Shown here piece after piece: positions 22,122 through 30,650 of a DNA stretch of 64,000 nucleotides; position 1 is the first letter of the stretch; each line of letters begins with the position of its first letter. Source of the DNA: Methylophilaceae bacterium (GTDB taxonomy: Bacteria > Pseudomonadota > Gammaproteobacteria > Burkholderiales > Methylophilaceae); assembly GCA_028351715.1 (NCBI GenBank), contig JAOMKM010000001.1:49365-113364 (forward strand), in the 5' to 3' direction. The notes beneath the pieces were generated by a model. It had not been told where the DNA came from, did not search any database, and saw nothing but the letters and a program-made list of their open reading frames with translations. A program made the position numbers and the translations under genes.

Positions 22122-22829
22122 TTATTCTAATTCAGTCGCATAGTGGTGATTTTCAGTAAGGCAAAGACCAAGACGCCACTCAATTGGACTGTTGTCATAG
22201 GTAAAAGAAATTCTCTCCACGCTTAATATAGGTGAATTAACCTTTACGCCTAAAATTTTTGCCACCTCACTGTTTGCTGCTACCGCCTTAATTTTTTCTT
22301 TAGCATGCAACATCTGAATACCAAAATCTGATTCATACATTCGATACATTGAGCCCTTTTTTTCTACAATTTTCTCAGGAGTAAGGCCACGGAAAGATGA
22401 TGCAGGAACTTTTATCAGATCTAAAATTAAAGGTTTTTGATTAAATGTTAATACACGTTTAATCGATACTATAGTCGATGCATTATTTATCTTCAATGTT
22501 TTAGCTAATCCATTGCTTGCTTTTTCCTTCCCAAAAGATATTAGACGGTTATCAAGCTTTTCCTTATTACCTATACTTGAGGTAAGCCTAAGAAATCGTA
22601 ACTGAATATTTTCTTCATTGTGGCTTGCAACAAACGTTCCTTTTCCCTGTCTCCTTATAAGTATGCTTTCAGCCGCAAGCTCATCAATTGCCTTCCTAAC
22701 TGTCCCTTGGCTAACATTAAATGAATGTGCTAATTCAATCTCACTGGGAATAGACTGTCCTGGATGCCATAATCCACCTACTAAGTTTTCAGTAATTCTT
22801 TTTTTTATTTGTACGTATAGCGGATTCAT
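22122..22829 (-). CDS. GntR family transcriptional regulator (HutC-like, UTRA domain)
   Basis: N-terminal wHTH SIPSEIELAHSFNVSQGTVRKAIDELAAESILIRRQGKGTFV and a C-terminal UTRA-like domain. Confidence 0.93.
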   Translation of the reverse strand: MNPLYVQIKKRITENLVGGLWHPGQSIPSEIELAHSFNVSQGTVRKAIDELAAESILIRRQGKGTFVASHNEENIQLRFLRLTSSIGNKEKLDNRLISFGKEKASNGLAKTLKINNASTIVSIKRVLTFNQKPLILDLIKVPASSFRGLTPEKIVEKKGSMYRMYESDFGIQMLHAKEKIKAVAANSEVAKILGVKVNSPILSVERISFTYDNSPIEWRLGLCLTENHHYATELE

Positions 22830-22881
22830 TCTCCACTCTCCTTGAGTAAATATATAAATTACTTATTTATAGTCTTATATA

Positions 22882-22893
22882 TCTTATATAAGA
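22882..22893. promoter_or_regulatory. Palindrome TCTTATATAAGA, candidate GntR operator 1
   Basis: Perfect 12-bp palindrome about 50 bp upstream of the gntR start, identical to 23006-23017. Confidence 0.55.
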
Positions 22894-23005
22894 GTAAAAA
22901 ATAATCAAGACTTTTTTTTAAAATAAAAAATTTTCCAATAAATTAAATAAGTTACTGTTATTAATATATATTTTATAATTTCTTTTTATGTTTACTTATT
23001 AACTC

Positions 23006-23017
23006 TTATATAAGAAT
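23006..23017. promoter_or_regulatory. Palindrome TCTTATATAAGA, candidate GntR operator 2
   Basis: Second identical copy in the same 230-bp intergenic region. Confidence 0.5.
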
Positions 23018-23059
23018 TAATAAAATAATTAACATACATTTGAATTTAAATTGGGTGTG

Positions 23060-23314
23060 TTAACTTAATAACTTTTTTTTAATTGATTGGAGTTCGAGCT
23101 GGTGATTACTATAGCTTTCGTAAACATTTAGCGAAGATCTACTATACCAATAGCGACTGTTAGCCTCATCACCTTCTATTTTATGAAGAACAGCATGAAT
23201 CCATTGGGCAACTGGAGAATTAATATCTTGGACAATTCTATGAGCACCATCCCAGTCTTCTGAGATAAGAATCAGATCAATCGCCTTAAGACATTGCTGA
23301 TCAAGTAAACTCAT
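23060..23314 (-). CDS. Conserved hypothetical protein
   Basis: 84 aa; DWDGAHRIVQDINSPVAQWIHAVLHKIEGDEANSRYWYSRS; overlaps the upstream ORF start-to-stop. Confidence 0.7.
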   Translation of the reverse strand: MSLLDQQCLKAIDLILISEDWDGAHRIVQDINSPVAQWIHAVLHKIEGDEANSRYWYSRSSLNVYESYSNHQLELQSIKKKLLS

Positions 23315-23492
23315 CTAAAAGCTTTTCTTGCTCAATTCTATAATCACAATTAACCTTATGTTTTTCTAATAAACCATTGATTTTTAATGATTCTTCTTTG
23401 CAAAATTTACATCTATAATTATTTACTGCGGGATCTTTTTTTTCCTGAGGGTAATCGATATAGAAGTTTTTTTTCATAATACATTCTATCAA
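23301..23492 (-). CDS. Small Cys/His-containing hypothetical protein
   Basis: YRCKFCKEESLKINGLLEKHKVNCDY has a CxxC...HxxxxC zinc-finger-like spacing; start MIECIM (23492) or MKKNF (23477); overlaps TonB receptor stop. Confidence 0.65.
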   Translation of the reverse strand: MIECIMKKNFYIDYPQEKKDPAVNNYRCKFCKEESLKINGLLEKHKVNCDYRIEQEKLLDEFT

Positions 23493-25711
23493 AAATTATA
23501 TAATACCCCAACATTAAATGACCTACCCATTCCCGGTACTGCGGTTCCATTTTTAACACCAGTCATCATTGTTGAACCCTGTCCCAAATAAGTCCCGCCA
23601 AGAGGATCGCTGTACCTCCTATCAAAAACATTTGCTACGGACAGATTGAGCATTACATTCTTATAAGAATAATCGCTAGTTATATTGACTAAGCCGTAGC
23701 CTGGTGTCTGGTTTTCATTTCGAATGGCAGAAGTTTTTCCCTTCTCTTTGACTAACATTACTTCCAAACGATTACTCCATGCACCTTTATTCTGCTCTAG
23801 TGTAGCTTTAAGATTTAGTGGCATTATTCTGTAAAGGTTGTCGTGTGTATCATTATTCCTTCCTCTTACGTAAGCAAGTGAGCTCGTAACCCTTAAATCT
23901 CCAAAATAACTATAATAGCCTAGGTTTTTATAGGCGCTAATATCAAATCCGAAAATTCTTGCTGACTGATTATCTAAACTTAATGTGCTAAAACCATCCG
24001 AGCGACTCATGCAGCTTTTACCGACCTCACCGCATGTTACAGCATCGATATAGTCCTCAACATATGTGTAATATGGATTAAATTTAACTTGGTAGTCATC
24101 TTTTTTAGAGTCATGCCAATCAGCTGACCATGCAATAGTGTGGGCTTTTTCTGGATTTAGATTAATATTACCAACATAACCATTACCATCTCCATATGAA
24201 TTATTCATGTTGGCTGCCATGGTCCATGTAGACCAAGTATATCTTTCGTAGAGGTTTGGACTTCTATTCTTAATCGCATAACCTAATTCAGATGTAAGTG
24301 TTGGTGAGACAATATACTCAGCAAGTGCTGTTAAATCCCAGTTATGATTGGTCCGTGTGCGATCACTGGCATTAAAGGTATCAGAATTTGCCTTCTGATT
24401 GTTCGTCATACCACCATAAGTATTTAAATCGGCATAGCCATGAACCTCGCCTGCATTCATCCTAACCATCCCATACCTTAGCCCAACTGAAATCAGCAGA
24501 TCTGGTTCCCATAAATTAGTCAATTCTCCATAAATATCATACCTATCACGAGATCCATCATTAATATTTACAAAGGTATTTGGAGACATGCTTCCCGAAC
24601 CACTAGCCGCCCACAAATCATCTAATCGGTAGCGTTGAAATTCAGAACCAACTGTGAGAGTGTTATTTTCATCTAAATTGATGTCTGCCTTAACAGTAAA
24701 CCCTAAATTAATCCCCTCACTATCCATTGGGTTTCCAGGAGCATTGTTTGGGTACCAATATTGTTTATCTGAGCCAAAATTCATTGCGTGATCGGTGCTT
24801 TCAATATAAGTCCGAGCCTCAATATCCCCCCAGTTAAATTTATCTGAATACTTTAAATTAAAACTCCTACTATCATTACCAGTCATATCCATCCTCTGAT
24901 TAATAAGACCCTGGTAAGGAGAATGCTGAATAGAGACCTTAAGGTTTAATTCTGATGATCCTTTTTTTGATCCAAGATTAAAAAGATGGTTAGAAATTTT
25001 ATAAGCGGAAGAGCCAGCTTCGGCCGCATCAATCCAATCCCGCCCAACAATAGTAGCTCCCACCTTAAAATCATCGGCTGAACTATAATTTTTAGCGTCA
25101 GTATAATTACCACTGTATTTAAAATAGAGTTTATCTGTAGCTATAACTGTATTAATATTTGCTCCAAAAGCCTGGTTATTGCTTCGGAAAGAACTTCTAA
25201 GACTTCCTTTTTTAATAATTTCACTCGATTTAGAATATTCTGGAGCTTTTGAATCAACAATTACTGTGCCTCCAATACTGTCACCACCCATGCTGACCGG
25301 GGTAATGCCTGCAAAAACTTTAAGCTTACTAATATTATTAATATCAATGTATGAGAATGGCGAGTTTGAATGGCTTGCACATCCTGAAATAAGGTCCATT
25401 CCATCGACTCTAACCTTAATCCGATCATCCGCAAGACCATGGATAACAGGCATTCCTGATGATCCAGCATTTGATATATTATCAGAACCTACAAAATAAT
25501 TTAACAATGACCCAGCATCACTTGAATCTATTACTCTGCTATTAATTTTATCTTTTTTAAGAATTTTCCCTGAAGAGATAGAGCCATTATTTAGTGGGTA
25601 CTGAATATTAATAATATCGGTATCAATCTGAATCTCAGCCAATACATAATTAAAACTTAAAAAAGGTATAACTAATAATAAATATTGAATTGCTCTTAAT
25701 TTCTTCTGCAT
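23489..25711 (-). CDS. TonB-dependent outer membrane receptor (OprC-like copper receptor or other metal receptor)
   Basis: Signal peptide, plug domain (DDRIKVRVDGMDLISGC, KVFAGITPVSMGGDSIGGTVIVDSK), beta-barrel ending in RSFNVGVLYNF; linked to a DUF2946-like gene. Confidence 0.88.
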   Translation of the reverse strand: MQKKLRAIQYLLLVIPFLSFNYVLAEIQIDTDIINIQYPLNNGSISSGKILKKDKINSRVIDSSDAGSLLNYFVGSDNISNAGSSGMPVIHGLADDRIKVRVDGMDLISGCASHSNSPFSYIDINNISKLKVFAGITPVSMGGDSIGGTVIVDSKAPEYSKSSEIIKKGSLRSSFRSNNQAFGANINTVIATDKLYFKYSGNYTDAKNYSSADDFKVGATIVGRDWIDAAEAGSSAYKISNHLFNLGSKKGSSELNLKVSIQHSPYQGLINQRMDMTGNDSRSFNLKYSDKFNWGDIEARTYIESTDHAMNFGSDKQYWYPNNAPGNPMDSEGINLGFTVKADINLDENNTLTVGSEFQRYRLDDLWAASGSGSMSPNTFVNINDGSRDRYDIYGELTNLWEPDLLISVGLRYGMVRMNAGEVHGYADLNTYGGMTNNQKANSDTFNASDRTRTNHNWDLTALAEYIVSPTLTSELGYAIKNRSPNLYERYTWSTWTMAANMNNSYGDGNGYVGNINLNPEKAHTIAWSADWHDSKKDDYQVKFNPYYTYVEDYIDAVTCGEVGKSCMSRSDGFSTLSLDNQSARIFGFDISAYKNLGYYSYFGDLRVTSSLAYVRGRNNDTHDNLYRIMPLNLKATLEQNKGAWSNRLEVMLVKEKGKTSAIRNENQTPGYGLVNITSDYSYKNVMLNLSVANVFDRRYSDPLGGTYLGQGSTMMTGVKNGTAVPGMGRSFNVGVLYNF

Positions 25712-25785
25712 AATTAGCCTAAATATAAAATATAAAACCCTTTCTATTTACCTGAAAGGAATTAAAATTACTATTGATTTAATAT

Positions 25786-26157
25786 CTAAGCTTTAGGTGG
25801 GGCGTTTGGATGTAAAGAGACTAGTAAGTATCTGTAATTAAAGTTCGGACTATAGTTATTTGGAGTTACAGCTAGGAGGTGCTTATATTTTATGCCCTTA
25901 GTGCTAACACTATTAAGAATAATTTGTTCAGATGATAAAGAACAATAACTACAATGCTCCATTGGGTTTATATCATCACTGCCACTTGAATCATTTACAT
26001 TAACAAGCTTAATACCTGAAGAGGAGCAAATAACCTCATAATGCTCTAATTCATTTGATGAGGAGCTCGCTTGAGATATTAATGGCGCTAATGTAATAAA
26101 AAGAAAAGCTAAAATAGCTATCCAAAATACGCCTTTATTGCTTCTAAGCTTTAACAT
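25786..26157 (-). CDS. DUF2946-like small membrane/periplasmic protein
   Basis: N-terminal TM segment, MEHCSYCSL (HCxxC) motif and C-terminal NAPPKA; next to the TonB receptor. Confidence 0.65.
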   Translation of the reverse strand: MLKLRSNKGVFWIAILAFLFITLAPLISQASSSSNELEHYEVICSSSGIKLVNVNDSSGSDDINPMEHCSYCSLSSEQIILNSVSTKGIKYKHLLAVTPNNYSPNFNYRYLLVSLHPNAPPKA

Positions 26158-26214
26158 GGCGTGAATTTTAAAGGAAAATACAATAAGCTGTCAAATATAA
26201 AGATAAATAACAGA

Positions 26215-27393
26215 CTAATTATTCCAAATCTTTGTTTTAGTTATAGTAAATAAGCCAATAAAAAATATTATGAAAAGTCCTAGAGACAAGCCAAAAGTTG
26301 AGAACCATAAGATAGGAACAATTATTCCCGCCACAACAGATGAAAAAAGCATCTGAGAAAATGCTTGACCTGAAGCTGCTGTACCTCTTATTTTTGGAAA
26401 CTGATCTAATGCTGCAATTGAAATAATAGGCATTACTGCAGCCATTCCAATATTATATAAAGCAACTAAGCCAATATTTATTGCTGCTTCATTTTCAAAA
26501 AAGAAACAAAAAAATAAATTTAATAATACGATACAAGTCATCCAATAATACCCCCTTCGAAGTAGCATTGAAGGGCTAATCCTTCCCGCTCCCCTCTTAG
26601 CAATGAATGAACCAATCATCATTCCTGTAACAGTTGGTATAAATAAATAACCAAACTGTTGAGATGTAAATCCTAAATGATCAATTAAAAAAATAGGGCT
26701 AGCTAAAACATAAATAAAAAAAGCTGAAAAATTAGCAGATAAAGATAAAATTAGGAAAATAAATTCTTTATTATTTAGCAATAATTTATACCGTGGGATT
26801 ATGTCTTTAAGAGAAAAGGGTACAAGCATATTATTTTTGATAGTTTCAGGTAGAATTTTTGAAGCCATAAACATTGATACTGCAGCATAAAAAGCTAAGA
26901 AAATAAAAATACTTTGCCAATGGAAGCCTAAAAGAAGACCGCCTATCATAGGTGCTATAGCTGGAGCTATACCGAATAAAATTTGAACGGTTGCCATTAC
27001 CCTCTGCGCCTCTGCTCCTTGATACAAGTCTCTTACCATAGCTCTTGCAACTACACTACCGGCCCCTCCACCGATTCCCTGTAATGCTCTAAAAAACCAT
27101 AAGGATTCAACTGAAGTTGAAAAAGCACAGCCAAAAGATGCAAGAAAAAATAATACTAATCCCCACTGCATAGTCTTAATTCTTCCTATACCATCTGATA
27201 TTGGCCCATGAAATAAAAGCATGATTGTGTATGGAAGAAGATAAAATGTAAGACTTTGTTGGATTGCTTCTGGTGAAGCCAATAAATCGTTGGAAAGAAT
27301 ATGGAATGCAGGTAAATATGTATCAATAGCAAACGGTGCTAGTGAGGATAAAGCAGCTAAAGTAATTACTCTTGGGTTAAGGAAAAGACTCAT
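26215..27393 (-). CDS. Bcr/CflA-type MFS drug-resistance transporter
   Basis: 12-TM MFS; FAIDTYLPAFHIL start, GRIKTMQWGL, FRALQGIGGGAGSVVARAMVRDLYQG. Confidence 0.92.
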   Translation of the reverse strand: MSLFLNPRVITLAALSSLAPFAIDTYLPAFHILSNDLLASPEAIQQSLTFYLLPYTIMLLFHGPISDGIGRIKTMQWGLVLFFLASFGCAFSTSVESLWFFRALQGIGGGAGSVVARAMVRDLYQGAEAQRVMATVQILFGIAPAIAPMIGGLLLGFHWQSIFIFLAFYAAVSMFMASKILPETIKNNMLVPFSLKDIIPRYKLLLNNKEFIFLILSLSANFSAFFIYVLASPIFLIDHLGFTSQQFGYLFIPTVTGMMIGSFIAKRGAGRISPSMLLRRGYYWMTCIVLLNLFFCFFFENEAAINIGLVALYNIGMAAVMPIISIAALDQFPKIRGTAASGQAFSQMLFSSVVAGIIVPILWFSTFGLSLGLFIIFFIGLFTITKTKIWNN

Positions 27394-27414
27394 ATTGCTC
27401 TAATTATATTAAAA

Positions 27415-28605
27415 CTAAGGGGTAGCGTGAAATTTTTCTAATCTTTCTTTTTCATCACCCTTTTCTATTTTTTTAGAATTCTCATTTGTTCTAAACATGA
27501 TAGGCTTAGCTTCAACACCAGGATTTTGTGAATCTTTTATTGCTTGATCAATTATGTGGCGATCTGGAGACTTTGAACAAACTGGATCAGCACCTTCGGC
27601 ATTTCCAGTTAATAAAAGTGCTTGGCATCTACAACCACCTAAATCATTTTCTTTTTCAGAACAGCTTCTGCACGGTTCCTGCATCCAATCATCACCACGA
27701 AATTTATTGAATGCTGGTGAATCATACCAGGCTCCTTTTAATGGTGAATCATTAACATTGGGAAACTCTAAATTAGGAATCACTCTTGCAGAATGGCATG
27801 GAAGAACATCTCCATTAGCAGTCACTATCATGAATACTTCGCCCCATCCGTTCATACATTTTTTTGGTCTATCATCAAAATAATCTGGGACCACAAAAAA
27901 TATCTTCATCTTATTACCAACACGCTCTCGAAACTTATTTGTTACTTTTAATGCATTCTCTACTTGCTCTTTTTTAGGCATTAATTGATCTCTATTCACT
28001 AATGACCATCCATAATATTGAGTATTAGCTAGTTCTATATAGTCGGCTCCTAGACCTTCTGCCATTTCTAGAATTTCTTGAATATGGTCGATATTGTATC
28101 TATGCATAACAACATTTAGTACCATCGGATATCCTCTATCCTTGATCATAGCTGCTACTTTTTGTTTTAATTTGAATGTTTTGGTATTAGTTATAAAGTT
28201 ATTAATTTCTTCAGTGATATCATGCATTGATAATTGAATATGATCGAGACCACCGTCTTTCAGTGCGTCAATTCTTTTCTCGTTCATACCAGCACCAGAT
28301 GTTATTAAATTACTGTAATAACCTAACGAACTGGCTTCAGTCACAATCTCTTCAATATCTTTCCTTAGTAATGGCTCTCCTCCTGAAATTCCAAGCTGCG
28401 CAGCTCCTAAATCTCTTGCCTGCCTTAAGACTCTAATCCATGAATCAGTATCTAGTTCATTTTGAGTATGTTTATCGAAGTCCGTTGGGTTGTAGCAAAA
28501 AGCACATTGTAGTGGGCATTGATAGGTAATCTCAGCTAGCAACCACAATGGTTGAGTTGTTGTAGTTGAAGCTGAAACGCCATTATTTTTTTTATCTAAT
28601 TCCAT
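27415..28605 (-). CDS. pqqE: PQQ biosynthesis radical SAM enzyme PqqE
   Basis: LLAEITYQCPLQCAFCYNP radical SAM CxxxCxxC; SPASM-type C-terminal cysteines CRSCSEKENDLGGCRCQA. Confidence 0.97.
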   Translation of the reverse strand: MELDKKNNGVSASTTTTQPLWLLAEITYQCPLQCAFCYNPTDFDKHTQNELDTDSWIRVLRQARDLGAAQLGISGGEPLLRKDIEEIVTEASSLGYYSNLITSGAGMNEKRIDALKDGGLDHIQLSMHDITEEINNFITNTKTFKLKQKVAAMIKDRGYPMVLNVVMHRYNIDHIQEILEMAEGLGADYIELANTQYYGWSLVNRDQLMPKKEQVENALKVTNKFRERVGNKMKIFFVVPDYFDDRPKKCMNGWGEVFMIVTANGDVLPCHSARVIPNLEFPNVNDSPLKGAWYDSPAFNKFRGDDWMQEPCRSCSEKENDLGGCRCQALLLTGNAEGADPVCSKSPDRHIIDQAIKDSQNPGVEAKPIMFRTNENSKKIEKGDEKERLEKFHATP

Positions 28606-28609
28606 TTTC

Positions 28610-28888
28610 CTAGTTTACCTTCTCAATCCATGCCTTATCTAAAGCTAACTCTATCATTCCTTCGATATCTTTAGCAATATTTGGGGCATCTGTGAATTTC
28701 TTACTTAATGTCTCTGTTATTGATTCAACAGTTGACTCACCGTCGACTAAATTTAAGACTTCTCCAGCACTACCGTTCAATTTAACCATACCTTCTGGGA
28801 ATAATATGACGTAACAATCCTGTGCTTTCTCCCATTGAAAACGATGGTGTGCTGCAATCTTATATATATCTTTAGTTTCAATCGCCAT
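28610..28888 (-). CDS. pqqD: PQQ biosynthesis peptide chaperone PqqD
   Basis: 92 aa; [37 protein letters not shown], between pqqC and pqqE. Confidence 0.95.
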   Translation of the reverse strand: MAIETKDIYKIAAHHRFQWEKAQDCYVILFPEGMVKLNGSAGEVLNLVDGESTVESITETLSKKFTDAPNIAKDIEGMIELALDKAWIEKVN

Positions 28889-29627
28889 AATTAATTACTG
28901 GTTGCCTCAAGTAGTCCCTATCTTCTACTTTTATATTTGATGATGCAAGCATAATTGAGTCTGCAATCACCCACAAAACATTAAGCTTGAATTGTAAAAT
29001 CTCTAAGGCTTGCTCTTGAGTTTCTCTAGTTTTGCTAAAATAATCTAATGTAACTCCAAGTCCATGCGCAACATCTCTTCTTGCTTCAGTTAAGCGCTTT
29101 TTAAAATAAGTTAGCCCTGATTCATCTATCCAAGGATACATCTCAGGCCACGAACTAATTCTTTGTTGATGAATGTGAGGGGCAAATAACTCTGTCAAAG
29201 ATGAACAGACAGATTCTTGCCACGTGCGTTGTTTAGCGAAATTTATATAAGCATCAACCGCAAATCTAACTCCTGGGCTCACATGCTCAAGTGAGATCAC
29301 ATCTTCTCTAGAAAGACCAACAGCTTTACCTAAGTTAATCCATGCCTCAATACCACCCTCAACTTCTCCTTCTCCATCATGGTCAAGAATTCTAACAATC
29401 CACTCTTTCCTGATCGCTTGATCTGGGCAATTTGATAAAATTGCTGCATCTTTCAAGGGGATGCTGATTTGATAATAAAATCTATTTAAGACCCAGCTTT
29501 GTAATTGTTCTTTTGATAATTTACCTTCATACATCATCACGTGGAAAGGATGGTATATGTGATAACCTTTCCCTTTCTCTCTTAGCCTGTCTTCAAACTC
29601 TTTTCTTGTCCAAGGTTTTCTCATCAA
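28878..29627 (-). CDS. pqqC: Pyrroloquinoline-quinone synthase PqqC
   Basis: [32 protein letters not shown]. Confidence 0.97.
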   Translation of the reverse strand: MMRKPWTRKEFEDRLREKGKGYHIYHPFHVMMYEGKLSKEQLQSWVLNRFYYQISIPLKDAAILSNCPDQAIRKEWIVRILDHDGEGEVEGGIEAWINLGKAVGLSREDVISLEHVSPGVRFAVDAYINFAKQRTWQESVCSSLTELFAPHIHQQRISSWPEMYPWIDESGLTYFKKRLTEARRDVAHGLGVTLDYFSKTRETQEQALEILQFKLNVLWVIADSIMLASSNIKVEDRDYLRQPVINYGD

Positions 29628-29634
29628 ATAGTCC

Positions 29635-30549
29635 TTAAATAATAATATCCATACCGTCGTAAGACACCTCTATATTATGAGAATTTAAAATTTTTCGCTC
29701 TTCAGAATCTTCTCTTAAGATAGGGTTAGTATTATTAATATGAATTAAAATTTTACGTGGTTTTTTAAGGTTACTTAGAGTTTCCATAATGCCACCTTTA
29801 CTGGATTGATCTAAGTGCCCCATTTCGCTTGCTAATTTATCATTTATACCATGTCTCGACATCTCATCATTTGTCCATACAGTTCCATCAATTAAAACTA
29901 CATCGGCATTACCCATAAAATCCAAAACATGTTTCTCAATAACACCTAATCCTGGAGCATAAAAAAGAGTCTTACCAGATTTAGTATCTTCAATATTGTA
30001 TCCAACATTGTCACCAGGGACAGTATTATGTCTGTGAGGTGAATATGGAGGTGCTTCGCTTTTTAAGGGAACAGCTGTAAAAATTAAATTATCTGCCTTT
30101 GGGATTGTATATGGAACTTGCTCGGTTGAAACCTCATGCCAATTAACCCCTCTAAAGTGACCCAAAATATTAAATATTGGATAACCAGTTGTCATGTCTT
30201 CATAAACTGACTTTGTACAGTAGATATCCCATGGCTTATCATGCTCTCTTAATATCAATAAACCCGTCGCATGGTCGATCTGCCCATCAGTTATTACAAT
30301 AGAGGATATACCTGTATCTCGAATTTTTCTTGCTGGCTGTAGAGGGGGGAATGACTCAATTTGAGCCCTTATATCAGGAGAAGCATTGAATAAAATCCAA
30401 TCCACTCCATTTGAGCTAACAGTAATAGAGGACTGTGTTCTTGCTTTTAAATTTGAGTTCTTTGACCTTAAACCTGCACAATTTTCGCAATTACAATTCC
30501 ATTGAGGAAAGCCGCCACCAGCTCCGGAACCTAAAACTCTAATATGCAT
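29635..30549 (-). CDS. pqqB: PQQ biosynthesis protein PqqB (metallo-beta-lactamase fold)
   Basis: [26 protein letters not shown]. Confidence 0.97.
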   Translation of the reverse strand: MHIRVLGSGAGGGFPQWNCNCENCAGLRSKNSNLKARTQSSITVSSNGVDWILFNASPDIRAQIESFPPLQPARKIRDTGISSIVITDGQIDHATGLLILREHDKPWDIYCTKSVYEDMTTGYPIFNILGHFRGVNWHEVSTEQVPYTIPKADNLIFTAVPLKSEAPPYSPHRHNTVPGDNVGYNIEDTKSGKTLFYAPGLGVIEKHVLDFMGNADVVLIDGTVWTNDEMSRHGINDKLASEMGHLDQSSKGGIMETLSNLKKPRKILIHINNTNPILREDSEERKILNSHNIEVSYDGMDIII

Positions 30550-30629
30550 ACAATTTCCAAATCATTATATTTAATCGATGAATATTGAAGCACTATCAGG
30601 GAATGCAACAGGGGAAAATGTCTATTCCA

Positions 30630-30650
30630 AACTCATGATATCCATGAGTT
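30630..30650. repeat. Inverted repeat AACTCATG-N5-CATGAGTT between aroF and pqqB
   Basis: 8-bp perfect arms, 5-nt spacer, directly at the aroF stop and upstream of pqqB. Confidence 0.65.

Noticed and set aside
25179-25499. 106-aa plus-strand ORF
   Set aside because: Antisense shadow of the TonB receptor plug region
27554-27883. 109-aa plus-strand ORF
   Set aside because: Antisense to pqqE, no recognisable domain
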